Shown one piece after another: positions 34,761 to 45,905 of a DNA stretch of 64,000 nucleotides. This stretch comes from Reticulitermes lucifugus (taxonomy: Eukaryota > Arthropoda > Insecta > Blattodea > Rhinotermitidae), in contig JAKCWW010000089.1 in assembly GCA_026260175.1 (NCBI GenBank), positions 24,706-88,705 on the forward strand, read 5' to 3'. The position numbers and the translations under genes are program-made. The notes under the pieces are model-generated. The model saw only the letters and a program-made list of their open reading frames with translations. It did not search any database and was not told where the DNA came from. Every line of letters starts with the position of its first letter. The first letter of the stretch is position 1.

Positions 34761-36338
34761 TATTAGGTCTATGCAGTGGCAGTTTATTGTGGCAGAGGTT
34801 TTGAAACTTCGGTTTCTGGTACTAGAGTTACATAGGTCTCGCTCTATTTATACCATTTTCCTTCATCTGGTCTTCCAACACTACATTTTGAAGTTGAACC
34901 TTACGTAATGTGTGTTGTGGCAGTAACAAAGACAGACCAAACAACTTGTAATGTCTGGTAGCCTATAAACAAATCTCTTTATACATATGGATATTTGTGT
35001 TGTATAGTCGGAGACTTGGCTCCATCAGACAGCACCGCCATCCCTCTCGTGATGGAAAGGTGACCTTTGCTTTCGACATCTGATGAGATTCCAGTTTGCA
35101 TTACAAATAGACGTGTTGGTACAGGACTGCTTCTGTTGTGTGCATAATGTATTAATCCCACAGGGTGACAAAAATAAGCATTACGCTGTCAATTGTACCA
35201 ATTGCAAAGAGGTGTGTTCAAATAAAATAAAATACAATGCATAAAACCTCTTACAACTCTTACGACCCTTCTATCAACTGGAATGACTATAACGTTCCAC
35301 ATCGTGATTTCTTACGGTTTATGAATGTTAATAATTAATGGAAGGCTTAGATAATTTTAGACATCTCCATTCTCTTGTAAACGGAAGAAAAAGGAGTTTC
35401 TTTGGGGGAGAAATACAAGTGTTTATGTAACGAATGAAGTCAGTGTAACTGAAGTAAATTTCAACGTATTTCTCTTCGATTTAAATATAAGTTATTACAC
35501 ATTTTACTGCTGTCATTTCAGTAATAAGGCATCTTCTCCTTAGTTTTAGCTCCTTGGAAGATAAATTCTGTTGAAACAATCTAAGTTACATTATGACAAT
35601 AAGCAAAGCCTTTTTTTGAGACATTATTTCTTTTAAATATTTCAGTACTTATAATTATAATTCAAACCACAAAGATTTGATCATAAATTCATCGTAGATA
35701 TAATTCGACTCATTAAATACGTAACTCTCAAGTTTTTATTTTAATTTTGCAAAAGTGAGTTTGAAGTTTATGAAAATATAATTACTTAAAACTAGGTGAA
35801 TATCATGTTATACGCACAGCAACAGACATTGTTTTAATTTTCTGTGAATTGATTTAGTTTCGAATAGTCCAATTAAATACAAGCCTTTCCGATCTTCCGA
35901 TTGATAGAATTAATCCGGGGTTTCTCAGAAGGAATCTTTAACTTAACTAAATTTATTAAAGTTTAGTACCTTTCGTAGCTCCCCGAATATAATTCTTAAT
36001 AACAACGGCCTTCCCCTCAGGAGTCTTCAGAATTGTAAACATTAGCACTGCCCTTGTCACTGCAACATTGTAACATCACTAGGTTTTCGGGATGAAATGT
36101 GAAATACTCAGGGCGACAAGGCTGGGAAACAACATTAATATTAGCTGGGCCTTGAGAGCTTCAGAGTCTGATATCATTGCCCCACTGGTAATAATTTTAT
36201 TTATGGTTTTTATTTCATTGGCCTGAAATTTGAGGAGAGTAAGAAGCCACATTTTGGGAGGTCTGAATTTAATATTTTGTAAAAATATAACATAATGTAA
36301 TAAAAATACAAATACTTCTCCATTACAGTATTTTTTAT
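34761..36338. other. No gene or recognisable repeat
   Basis: Only frames of about 60 codons. Nothing supportable. Confidence 0.55.
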
Positions 36339-36397
36339 CTTTCTTTCTTTCCTCAATCTCTTTTCTCTCTCTCTCTCTGTCTGTGTCTCTGTCTCTT
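36339..36397. repeat. Pyrimidine (TC/TTTC) microsatellite
   Basis: ttctttctttcct leads into a tctctctctctctctgtctg run. Confidence 0.9.
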
Positions 36398-36809
36398 AAA
36401 AAGTACCGTTAAACAGTGATGTACATTTTTGAACTGCGCAATGAATTTGGGGCTTTGATTTTTACGAATGTTGTCCTATGTTAAGATCATTAGTGTACAG
36501 TCTTATAGAATTTCTGAACACTTCAGAGCATACGCCCAAGTCCACTCCCAATTTCTGTTAAAAATTAATGTTTGAATAATAATATTAATTCAGTGATAAA
36601 GTGACATTATCTAGGTTTTTTCAATGCTGCCGAAAGCCGCCTTCTTTAAAAAGGCTGTGAGAAGTACGATATTTTCTGTCATTGTTTAATTTAATATTAT
36701 TTGAGCACTAAGTCTGAGACGTGGTCAAGAATGACAAAATAGAATAAGCTCCAACTTGTTTAACAAAAACTGTACATCCTGCCCACACTGTATTTATATG
36801 TTTCGTATT
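36398..36809. other. No gene or recognisable repeat
   Basis: AT-rich, nothing identified. Confidence 0.5.
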
Positions 36810-36951
36810 TACCTCAGAACCAACAGTGACTCTTACCCTGTATAACATAAACTAATTGATCTTTATAACCGAGAAGAAAATTGTTTACTGCGCGGCACGA
36901 ACTATGTCTTTAAATGAAACAATTTACGCTTCGTCTTTGAAGGGTTCATAG
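36810..36951 (+). repeat. Unclassified dispersed repeat X, copy 2
   Basis: acctcagaaccaacagtgac, cttaccctgtataacataaa, tttataaccgagaagaaaat, tgtttactgcgcggcacgaa and acgcttcgtctttgaagggt match copy 1 (27770-27914, other strand) block by block. The hammerhead-like motif starts ten bases later. Confidence 0.65.
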
Positions 36952-36960
36952 TATTTTAGT

Positions 36961-36990
36961 CTGAAGATGATGCATTGTGGTTGAAACATT
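36961..36990 (+). repeat. CTGAAGATGA ... GAAACAT motif (hammerhead-like)
   Basis: ctgaagatgatgcattgtgg is followed by ttgaaacattttgcag. The core order matches the copies at 7431 and 15621, but the intervening hairpin is poorly paired. About 27 bases on, tagttgtgttgacgg (37018-37032) recurs inside the MITE at 48672-48686. Confidence 0.35.
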
Positions 36991-37861
36991 TTGCAGAAAT
37001 AAATAATACACACAATATAGTTGTGTTGACGGCTCTTTATTCCTTTATTTTGAAGTCAAAGTAATTTTGTTTTGAAGCTTATCAGGAAAATGAACGGTCC
37101 TGTTGTAAATAATCAATCGATTTTATATGTATTTTATATGTGCTGAGACCAGGGAAAAGCTCTGTCGCTTTTGTCTCTGAGTTCTGTCTGATATTGATGG
37201 TGAGAACGAATGAAGGATGAGCATGTCAGTCGAAACAGCAAAGGGGAAAGAACTCGTGCACAATTTTGTCCATGCAGGTTTCTTCACGTACCGGCCCGTT
37301 GCTAAACTTGGGTCCACATTACTGTTACGGCTGGTGCCACTGGTTAATTGCGCTCTCTGCTATGTACAGTTCCTGTATATAAACAACTGTGATACGTAAA
37401 ATGTGCTCGTATACTCCAACGTAGTCTCGACACTAAGATAGCCTGGCTGACAATGTCAGGTGTAACGTAACTTTGACCCTGAGTCTGTTTTTGACCTTAT
37501 ATAACTCCTCGTGCCGTGTGCTACTTCTTTGGCTTGCCCAAATCGTGGGCGAGAATTTTGCTAAAGGCAGTATCCTACAGAGCACTCTGCTCTCCATAGA
37601 ACACATAAGAAACAACTACTAAATTATTTTATGTTTCTTTGCAATTTCTTATATTGTACCTAAAAACTACAGTTGCATTTCCATTTATCAATAATTATGT
37701 TAGCATGCTGTTTTCTTTGCCTCGTAAAGTACTGTTTTTGCAGGACTATGGTTTGTATAAACCTAAATGTTTGTAAGTAAGCTTATTTGTTCCTGTAAAT
37801 AAGCTGGTAGGCCTATATCGTGGATATATTTTACATGAAAATTCACTTTTTCAGGTTTCCG
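36991..37861. other. No gene or recognisable repeat
   Basis: Frames of 60-64 codons on both strands at 37123-37399 and 37433-37615 only. Confidence 0.5.
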
Positions 37862-37950
37862 AAGTCAATCTGTGTGGAATTTGCGATAAGAAAAATGGTA
37901 CTGTGAGAGGTTTCTCCTAGTATTTCGGTTTTTATCTGTCAGTAACATTA
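37862..37950 (+). mobile_element. Degenerate SINE family B body fragment
   Basis: aagtcaatctgtgtggaatt, gaaaaatggtactgtgagag, gtttctcctagtatttcggt and atctgtcagtaacat follow the centre of family B with many changes. Head and tail are missing. Confidence 0.55.
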
Positions 37951-38244
37951 AATTCTCATATCTGATGCAACTGCCATCGACGATACATGAACTTAGTAAT
38001 TGAGAGCTTCGTTAAATAAAATAATATATGCCTATTTTAATTTTCTATCCTTTGCTCTGTTCTTTAGAAAATACGTATTTTTGTGGAATTTTGCGCTGGA
38101 AGTCTTTAGCCAAAATGCGCGTAGTCCATTTTGGTGTCCACTGGAAAATGCGTTTATATGAAAATTTCCGCTTCTCATTTTACAGGAAGAGCACTCAATG
38201 TATCACATGTAGATAAACTCCTCTATATCGAATCCCCATCCTGT

Positions 38245-38327
38245 CCACACACACACACACACGCACAGAGACATACAGCACACATCCACCTATCCAGCCA
38301 CATAGACACACACACACACACACACAT
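38245..38327. repeat. CA microsatellite, two blocks
   Basis: Two pure CA runs separated by an imperfect CA-rich segment. It generates the His/Thr-rich 76-codon frame on one strand and a Cys/Val-rich frame on the other. Confidence 0.95.
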
Positions 38328-39598
38328 GCGAGCGCTCGAGCCCTTAAACACTCATATGTAGCACTTCCTTTGTTTTTGCACATTATTCTGAAATTCAGAA
38401 ATATTTCTGATTGGCTCTTCTGAGGACTAATGGCAACACTACTTTCATACTTCGATCTCTGCATAATCCGAGATTCATTTCATGTTAGCAGACATAGAAG
38501 CAATTCTGAAGCCGAAATTTCAGTTTCTGCTAATGTGAACACTTAACAGGAACCCAGAGTAGACTTGGATGATTTGATGTACCGTTCGCAGGACACGAAA
38601 GCGTCATACTACACTTCAGCTAATCACCTAAGATTACTGTGTGGAAATGATTAGTATCGCTTGCATCACTACTATGATGGAGTACTAAAACAAGATAATC
38701 TTACACAATAAGGAAAAATGGATGTTATATTCCAAGAAATATAGTTAGACACCACTTGTTTTTGAGTAGTCATAACTCTACATTCCATCTAATGTATTAG
38801 CTGCTATTGACGACAGTTTGGTTATTTTTATGCACTGTTTTGGTTTTCATTTATTTTATTTTTCTTAAATTATATTTTGTGATTTCCAAATGAATTTTCC
38901 ATAAACGCAAAATTGGACACCCAAAGTTGAAAATTTAGGATATACTTGACGAGCGGCTAATGATGATAAGTTTGATGCCATTTCGTCCTGCTAAGTCAGA
39001 TCTCCCTTACGAAACACCCTGTGGCAATTTTTCCCGCGCATATTATTCTTTGGACCCTATCTAATTTATTATGCGGGCGCCCAATATGTAGGTTGTTATG
39101 TTTTAGTCAAAAAGGGAAGTGAACAAGACTGCAAGACTAAGAAGACGATCACAATGCCAGATAAGGGAGCGGGACAGAGAATAATGATATCAGAAATCAA
39201 AGAATAATATTTGAGGCGAATATTATATTACGGTGTTCGTTGCGACACAGAAAGTCGGCCTGTGTTTGTTGCATTTTTATCACCTTTCCAGCTAGATGTA
39301 GAAGTACAGACTAATGTTTTTAATTATTTTATTTATATGTTTAAGGGTCGACGAATTGTTTGCTTTATTTTCCGAAAATATTTATTGAGTTTGCTTTTTT
39401 AGCCTCTGTGTCAGAGTGGAGAATACTGATGAAGCTGATTGCAACCGGAGTCAGATTTGTAAAATACCTGTCCGCCAGTATCAGATTGCCGAAAAACGGA
39501 CATAAATCACAATATTTACCACGACATCTTGACTTTTTCTTACTTTTAACATTCAAAGATTTTACGACCTTCCTACAAAATGGATTTCACTGATTCTT
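38328..39598. other. No gene or recognisable repeat
   Basis: Overlapping frames of 63-77 codons at 39211-39593; none recognised. Confidence 0.5.
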
Positions 39599-39716
39599 AC
39601 GGATCTCAGAACAATCAGTGAATATTTCTTCATACGGCATTAAATTTTCGGTTTTTGTAATGAAGATGGAGTGTGTTTACTGCGCGGTACGGAGAGAGCC
39701 ATTAAGTACATTTCCG
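39599..39716 (+). repeat. Unclassified dispersed repeat X, copy 3
   Basis: acggatctcagaacaatcag, catacggcattaaattttcg, gaagatggagtgtgtttact and gcgcggtacgg match copies at 27.8 and 36.8 kb. The 3' block (cttcgtctttaaagggtt) is too diverged to recognise. Confidence 0.55.
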
Positions 39717-41092
39717 TTTAATTTTTGATTCTAAAGTGTTAAGATTATTAATTTTCTCAGGACAGGGACTGGTCTAGCAGTAGTAAATATGGAATTTAAA
39801 CTTCAGATTGCATAGACTTCGGATAATTCCTCGAGTATCTGAAGCACTAATTTCTTTATTCTTACCGGGGACTATGTTCAAAGTAGTTGGTTTGGCTAGT
39901 TTAGTAAAGTAATTAATTAATCCTTATGTCTAGAAAAACTCTCCTTTAGACGGTAAAGGTATACATACATTTTTATTCCCTTAACTATATTTTTAAGTGT
40001 AAAGTACGCCAATCAGTTTGTGGTCTTCTCTGTTTCAGTCTACTGACTACAAGTAATGGGTTTGGGCTAGTAAATTATACTTTATACTTTTGGATTTTTT
40101 CAGCATTTTAACTAGAAAAATATACTTCAAATTACATCCATAAATTAAAATATCATAACTGAAAATAATTCTGCCACATGCCCGATTCTAAACAGCTTGT
40201 TTTGAATTCAAGTACAAAAATATTTGTATTTGTGTCCTAAGCCAAAACTATGATTCATTCCTACAAAATTCATAGAAAAGTCCGAACACTTTTCCCAATA
40301 TTTATTTGTCAGTACAATATGAAATAGGGCTAAATTACTTGTCAGTCTTATGAGTTAGTGTTAAAACAGCAATAATTAGCAAATTTCAAGGCACCGTAAG
40401 TAAAATATCGCCATTTACTTAAACAGTTGGCAATACTAACCTGTATTAGGTGTGGAAAGAGAACAGGAAGCCCAAGCCCATATCCTGTTAGTAAACATAT
40501 GTGGGACCGAATCTGACGAAGAAGGACGTATCTTATAGAACAATTAAAATGAATTTAGTTTCACGGATAAACTGGTGTTTTGCCGGTCACAGTGAGGTCA
40601 AGTGGGGTGCATTATTTTGAACGGTCATAAAGATGAGACCACCTGGGCACTATTAACTTTTAGGGTCATGTGACATTTGCCTTCATCGATTTTCTCAAGA
40701 CATATGCTCTTACCTAACCTGTGGCATTTTGTCGGCATCTTGATGAGACTAATGTGTCGTCAGCATGCAGGACCCTTAGGTCGTAGGTCAGTGAAAACTC
40801 TGAATCTTGCTACAGGAATTCACAATCAATTGTCATTGCTCATCTCAATGACTTTTCGATGAGTGTGATTATGTTAGCGTGTACCACTATTACCTAAGAC
40901 AGTGTTGCTATACATTGCATAATCTTCGAGTGGAGTAAGTGTATATTCTTGTGAATGATTACACCGTAAATATGACAGCTAGACAGATGACCAACATTCT
41001 CGAACAGATGACGTAAGTCTACAATTATCTCCATAGCGGAATTAAGTGTTGAGCGACTGTGTTTGTGGGTTGTAGGTATCAACGCCTTAACA
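39717..41092. other. No gene or recognisable repeat
   Basis: A 92-codon minus frame at 40894-41172 partly overlaps the hAT-like end. Nothing supportable. Confidence 0.5.
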
Positions 41093-41456
41093 CATGGGTG
41101 TCCAACCTCTCCGGACAAACGACCAAAACCTTCACTGTTGGCTGGTTCGCGGGCCACACGTGTAAAAATCACAATAAGTGGTATACCTAACCGTCTAAGA
41201 TCTTTCCTATTCTAACCCCAACACGATTTTACCGTAGATGTTAGCCTCATCTCTCTCTGTCATGCGTATTTCCGTGCCTTCTTACAACAGGAGCTTAGCT
41301 TAGACGTCAAGCTTGTGTCTCTCTGTTACAACATGCCCCTTTGTAAGCAAAACAGGTGTGGTGGGGTTATAACAGGAAAGATCCGCCACTTAAATTACTG
41401 TGTAATTTTTACAGATTACACATAAACTTTAAATGTGGCCGCGGGTTTCAGACTCA
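41093..41456. mobile_element. Decayed hAT-like non-autonomous DNA transposon
   Basis: The left end catgggtgtccaacct and subterminal gcgggccacacg, and the right end aaatgtggccgcgggtttca then gactcat, show the arrangement of hAT MITEs: a CA-GGGTGTCCAAC-type terminus followed inward by GGCCCGCGG. The two ends agree imperfectly (about 10 of 14). No 8-base target duplication could be seen. There is no transposase frame. Confidence 0.5.
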
Positions 41457-41479
41457 TATTTTAGCATAAGATATTTAAT

Positions 41480-41659
41480 CTTCTTCACGATGCTGAGAAC
41501 GGCTGCGGGTCCCACCCAAGTTTATGAGGGTTCTTTCCTTGGGGATAAAGCGGCTGGGACGTGAAGGTGACCACTCACCCCAACACAGTGCCGAAATTAA
41601 GAATGAATGCAGCTGTAAGTCCATCCCCCCGCATGCCTTTATGTTGCGCAGAGGGACAA
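41480..41659 (+). mobile_element. 5'-truncated SINE family A with 9-base target duplication
   Basis: The body from about ggctgcgggtcccacccaag through gggttctttccttgggg, ataaagcggctgggacgtga, ggtgaccactcacccc and gcatgcctttatgttg to agggacaa. The flanks atatttaat at 41471-41479 and 41660-41668 are identical. The head is missing from the inserted copy, so truncation happened at insertion. Confidence 0.8.
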
Positions 41660-41676
41660 ATATTTAATTTATTTAT

Positions 41677-41887
41677 TGAAGGGCCCCACAGCAGATTCTA
41701 CGGACGCACCGCAGCCGTGAAGCTTATTGTGCAACCCTGTGATGAAAATGATTAGTGTTTTTACGTTTTTCCGTTTAATGGAGCACCGGTGGAATGGAAT
41801 TCGCAGGGGAAAACCGAAGTACTCGGAGAAAAACCTGTCCCAGTGCCGCTTTGTCCACTACAAATCCCACATGGAAAGACCCGGGAT
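41677..41887 (-). mobile_element. SINE family B, 5'-truncated
   Basis: On the minus strand it runs from gatcccggg-like sequence (atcccgggtctttccatgtg) through tttgtagtggacaaagcgg, actgggacaggtttttctcc, gagtacttcggttttcccct and aaggctgcggtgc to gctgtggggccc. The tRNA-like A-box part is absent. It starts only nine bases after the preceding SINE's duplication. Confidence 0.85.
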
Positions 41888-42007
41888 AAGGGGCAACTAT
41901 ACTTAAATAAACAAAAACAATGCAGTTTTTAATCTTCCAAGATAAGTTTAAGTTTAAATATCAAAATATAAATGCTATATAGGTATGAATATCTCGCTTG
42001 AGCACAC

Positions 42008-42092
42008 TGGCACAGTCTTTACAGTGACTAGCATATGGGCTGGAAAATCGGAGTTGGATTCCTGGTTGTGGCGGATCTTTACTTCTCCGACG
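42008..42092 (+). mobile_element. SINE family A head, divergent body
   Basis: ctggcacagtctttacagtg, actagcatatgggctgg, cggagttggattcctggttg and tggcggatctttacttctcc match the family A head with a B box GTTGGATTCC. After position 42092 the sequence no longer follows family A, so the copy is truncated or belongs to a sub-family. Confidence 0.6.
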
Positions 42093-44528
42093 CTGTGTCT
42101 ACACCGGCTGTGGGTACAGATGAGCTACCGCGTCTGACTTAAAGCGAGTTTTTTCTTTAGGTTAAATCAGTGCTGGTAATCAGCCATCTCCATGCAGTAC
42201 CGACATTTTGGATTCCGTGGACCTGTACATCCACTATCCTATACATCATTAAAGTGTATGACGTTTAATTAATTATACACACGATAAGTTGACCTTTACC
42301 TATATCATAAAATATGATGGTTTACTAGTAAAACATACAGAATGTCTACATGAAAACTTTATATCTTTCAATAAGTACAGCTTCTGAATGGGGTCACATA
42401 ACCTAAAGCAGTTTTTTATGTAGTAAAGCAACTCAGAAAGTTGATTTTTATGTATTTTTAAATTATCGATTTTATTATTTATTTTTATTTTATGCAGCAA
42501 AATAGAAAATGTTGACGCCCTAGGAGAAGGCTGACTGTGTTGCGTGGTTCACTGAAAGCAACTGAGGCCTTCATAACCAATGCAATCTTCCAGGGAAATG
42601 ACGAAGGACGCTACTAAGTAGCCCATTAATATGTGACTGGCATAAGATGTTCATAGACAGGGCTAAAGTGCGGATGATATGAAACTGATCCGAGAATAAT
42701 TTGTGCGTAGTCCGTAGAAACCTCTTCATAAGCGCAGCCATGAATTAATTACACGTACCGCGCTTGCAAGGTGCAAGGCCCACGCTTGTGATTGCATGCA
42801 TGCTATATTCAAAATGTGCTGGCTCTTAGGCATGATTGTACCCTCTTTATGCATTCTTCATATACATTTTAGAACGACCGGGTTAAGACAATGGATAGGC
42901 CTACCTGAAAAGCGTGGTATTTACTGACGAGGCTACCTTCCATATCTGAGGGAAAAGCAGTCATGCTACTCGGTATACCAATTAAAGTAACACGCTGTGT
43001 GGCATAATTAGAATATCGTGCAAAGTGGCGATGGCAGAACTTGACTGACGTACAGTGAAAAATGTTTTGAACACCTGAACAGTATGACAGATGCAAATGT
43101 TTACGAAAGACTTTTCTAATGTAGGTCATTTGGATGGGTGGATTACTTTCATGTAATTATTGATCAAAGAAGATACGCGTAAAGGTACCGGGTTTTATCT
43201 GGGGTCCGTACTTCTAACACCGAAGTCGATGTTCCTTTATGTTGCAGCTATTGTCTGACTTTCCTCGTTTCTCTCTCCGTGACCAACACCATGTGCCTCT
43301 GCGGTCTCCACAGCTCACTGACCATGGTTTGGAGTACTTCCTGCACCACACAATTCTCTTTGGTTTAGACGTTTCGTGCCCCGTTAGATGTCTTCTTTTC
43401 ATTTTCGTCGTTACATGCGATGAACTAACACCATGTATCCTTACTACCTTTAACGTAAATGTGTAGAAAGCTTAAGTCAACTGGAAAGAACTTGGTGAGA
43501 CTTTAGGCTCTCGTGACGGTGATTCTGAAGCTTACTGTCTTATGGGTTGTGACGCCGTCTAGTCTGGTAGAGATATACTAATATTTTGTATCATCTTCAT
43601 CATAAGGGTGGATGAACGGCGTCGCTGGAAGCAACTGGATCCCCTAAAATATTAGGACATTTCTACTAAGCTACACGGCTTCCCACCCAAAATGGAGAAA
43701 TCTTGGGTAGGAATTCATTATTTATTACGCGTGTGACAGAGTGTTTTCAGACAGGCGTGCAATAACACGTCAACACATACACCTGTCTCTGAGCTCTCAC
43801 ACGCTGCATTCGTGTGTTTTGTTTTCTTCGTCAGTCATGTGTTTATATGTGTAACGTGTTTATCAAAAACAGTTCTTATTCAACAGCATTCAAGCCAGTT
43901 TCAGTATGAAGAGTGGTTTTTAGTGATCTGTATTCAAGGTCCGATGTCGAGTGTTCAGACGTTTGTTTGACAAGACAGGCCGGTCTTAAGCGGCATCTTG
44001 CGCTTCTGTGCATGTGAGACAGTTAAGGAGACTGCTGGACAGTCACGCTTTAGTTTTGCTATCAGTAACAAAGATGACTACAATTCCTGTATACAGTTCA
44101 CCACACTCATATTTCTCGGCTACGTCCAAACGACTTCCTTGTCCCGTCATGTAGCTTTGATCTTGACACAATGCGAAATGTCTTAAGAATAGCTAGAACA
44201 CAATAACTTTCTAGAGACTTCAGGCTAAAGAGATCTGCTAACACGCGTAGATCAGGGACGTGCAAACTCCCTACTGCCACAATGGTGCACAAATTTTGTC
44301 CACCTATTTTTTCTAAAGGCAAAAATAGCTGTCATCAACTGAAAGTCAGATTTATACAGTAAATGAGAGATTGCAGTAAAGCACTTAATTATATGGTCCA
44401 ATTTGAAGAACCTGTCCTGGCGTTTACCATATTGTTCATTTACAAGTGTTTATATTTATATACACGAATATTATGTTAAAGGCAAACAGTTCCGGTGGAC
44501 GCCACGATATCGTGTGAAAGAGTGAAAG
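42093..44528. other. No gene or recognisable repeat
   Basis: Frames up to 86 codons. agggacgtgcaaactccc at 44247-44264 loosely resembles a hAT end but has no partner. Nothing else supportable. Confidence 0.5.
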
Positions 44529-44646
44529 TATAACTACACTCATATTTATCCTGTGCCCTAGATAGACATGAATGGTTAGCTTAACGCCTCGGCCGCTTTA
44601 CCGCTTAGGAAGGGCCACCGGTGACCACTGAATATAAGGCATGGTA
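44529..44646 (-). mobile_element. SINE family A central fragment
   Basis: gtataactacactcatattt, ggttagcttaacgcctcggc, cgctttaccgcttaggaagg and gaccactgaatataaggc match the centre of family A on the minus strand. Both head and tail are lost. Confidence 0.65.
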
Positions 44647-45616
44647 GTTTCCAGAACCTCTCTACCTATCTACCGAAATTCAGGGCGTCACATTCCAGAA
44701 GATCCTAACCTTTATATCTACCGTTGTGCAAACATTAGATCTCACATCTAAAATATGGTTTTTGGATACGATTTTATTTATTTCCACAGAAATCCTGGCA
44801 CTCTAGCTCCAGTAACTTTTTTATTATCGCCATCAAAATAGGCTTTACACATTTTCCGCTATTTCCCTTCTTACTTTACCTCCTGCAGGCTATTATCCTT
44901 TTAAAATATGCATGTTTTAGAAGATGTAATATCGTATAAATTTTTGGACCTCTATTGTGCTGGGTTAGTGCCTCTTCCACTACGAAATTTCGTATGCTAG
45001 CTTGTGGACGATATCGATGTTGGAAAATTTGGAAGAACGAATGTTTCTTGTATCTAGTAAGAAAGGAAAGGACAAATTATGAAACAAGACAAAGACTTAT
45101 TACAATTGCAATATTTCCTACGATGTCCAAAATAAAGGACCTCGGGCCATATGTGACCTAAGATTATATTTTCCACGACCCTGGAACTGACTTTTCCAGT
45201 AGGATGATAATATTGTATGAAGATGTAGCTAGCCTACCAGGAGTTAGCGGCATCGAAATGCGAGAAAAGAGAGTGACTTTGAATTCAATGCAATTTGAAA
45301 TTCTAACAGCTATTCGTCTTGGAAAAAACACAAAACTCCGAAAACATTAAATAAAGATGATACTCCAAAATGAATATATTTAATGCCCTTCAGCACTAGG
45401 TTCGTAATGGGTGGTAAACGGGAATAAACATTCCATTATTTTAAAACGAGCTTATGTTTTACATTGTGGTTATGTTACAGGGAGGTCTACGGCTCTATTC
45501 CTGTAACTGGATTAGGTTTTCTGATTGTTTTCTGCATTGAAAATATAAAAGAAACCGATGTTGTAGCTCAGTGCTTTCCCCGCTCGAGATATGTTCTTTA
45601 TTTAAAATTCTTAGAA
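44647..45616. other. No gene or recognisable repeat
   Basis: A 68-codon plus frame at 44955-45161 only. Confidence 0.5.
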
Positions 45617-45905
45617 GCCGGTATAGCGTAGTTGGTGTAGTGAATGGGATACGGTTATACCTTCTGAGGAATCGTGTCTCGATTCCCGTCAAAAGCAAGA
45701 GATTTATTTTCGTTAGCGTCCAGACCAGCTATTAGGCCCACTCAGCTTCCAGTTCTAATGTTACCAGGATCTGTTTCATCTAATAAGAAGTGGCTGGGGC
45801 GTAAAGACGATTATTTACCGGATCTAGTGCCGATGTTAAGAATAAGTGGAGCTATAAATCCATTTCCCCATATGCCTTCATGAAATGTGCAGATAAACTC
45901 TACTG
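45617..45905 (+). mobile_element. SINE family A, full length
   Basis: Head gccggtatagcgtagttggt (A box), gtgtctcgattcccg (B box), then agcaagagatttattttcg, cgtccagaccagctattagg, ggctggggcgtaaagacg, ggatctagtgccgatgttaa and atatgccttcatg. The flank taaaattcttagaa (45603-45616) is echoed by taaaattttagaa at about 45924-45936, a possible aged target duplication with one indel. Confidence 0.85.

Noticed and set aside
44247-44300. hAT-like terminus (agggacgtgcaaactccc)
   Set aside because: No opposite end, no GC-rich subterminal block and no duplication.
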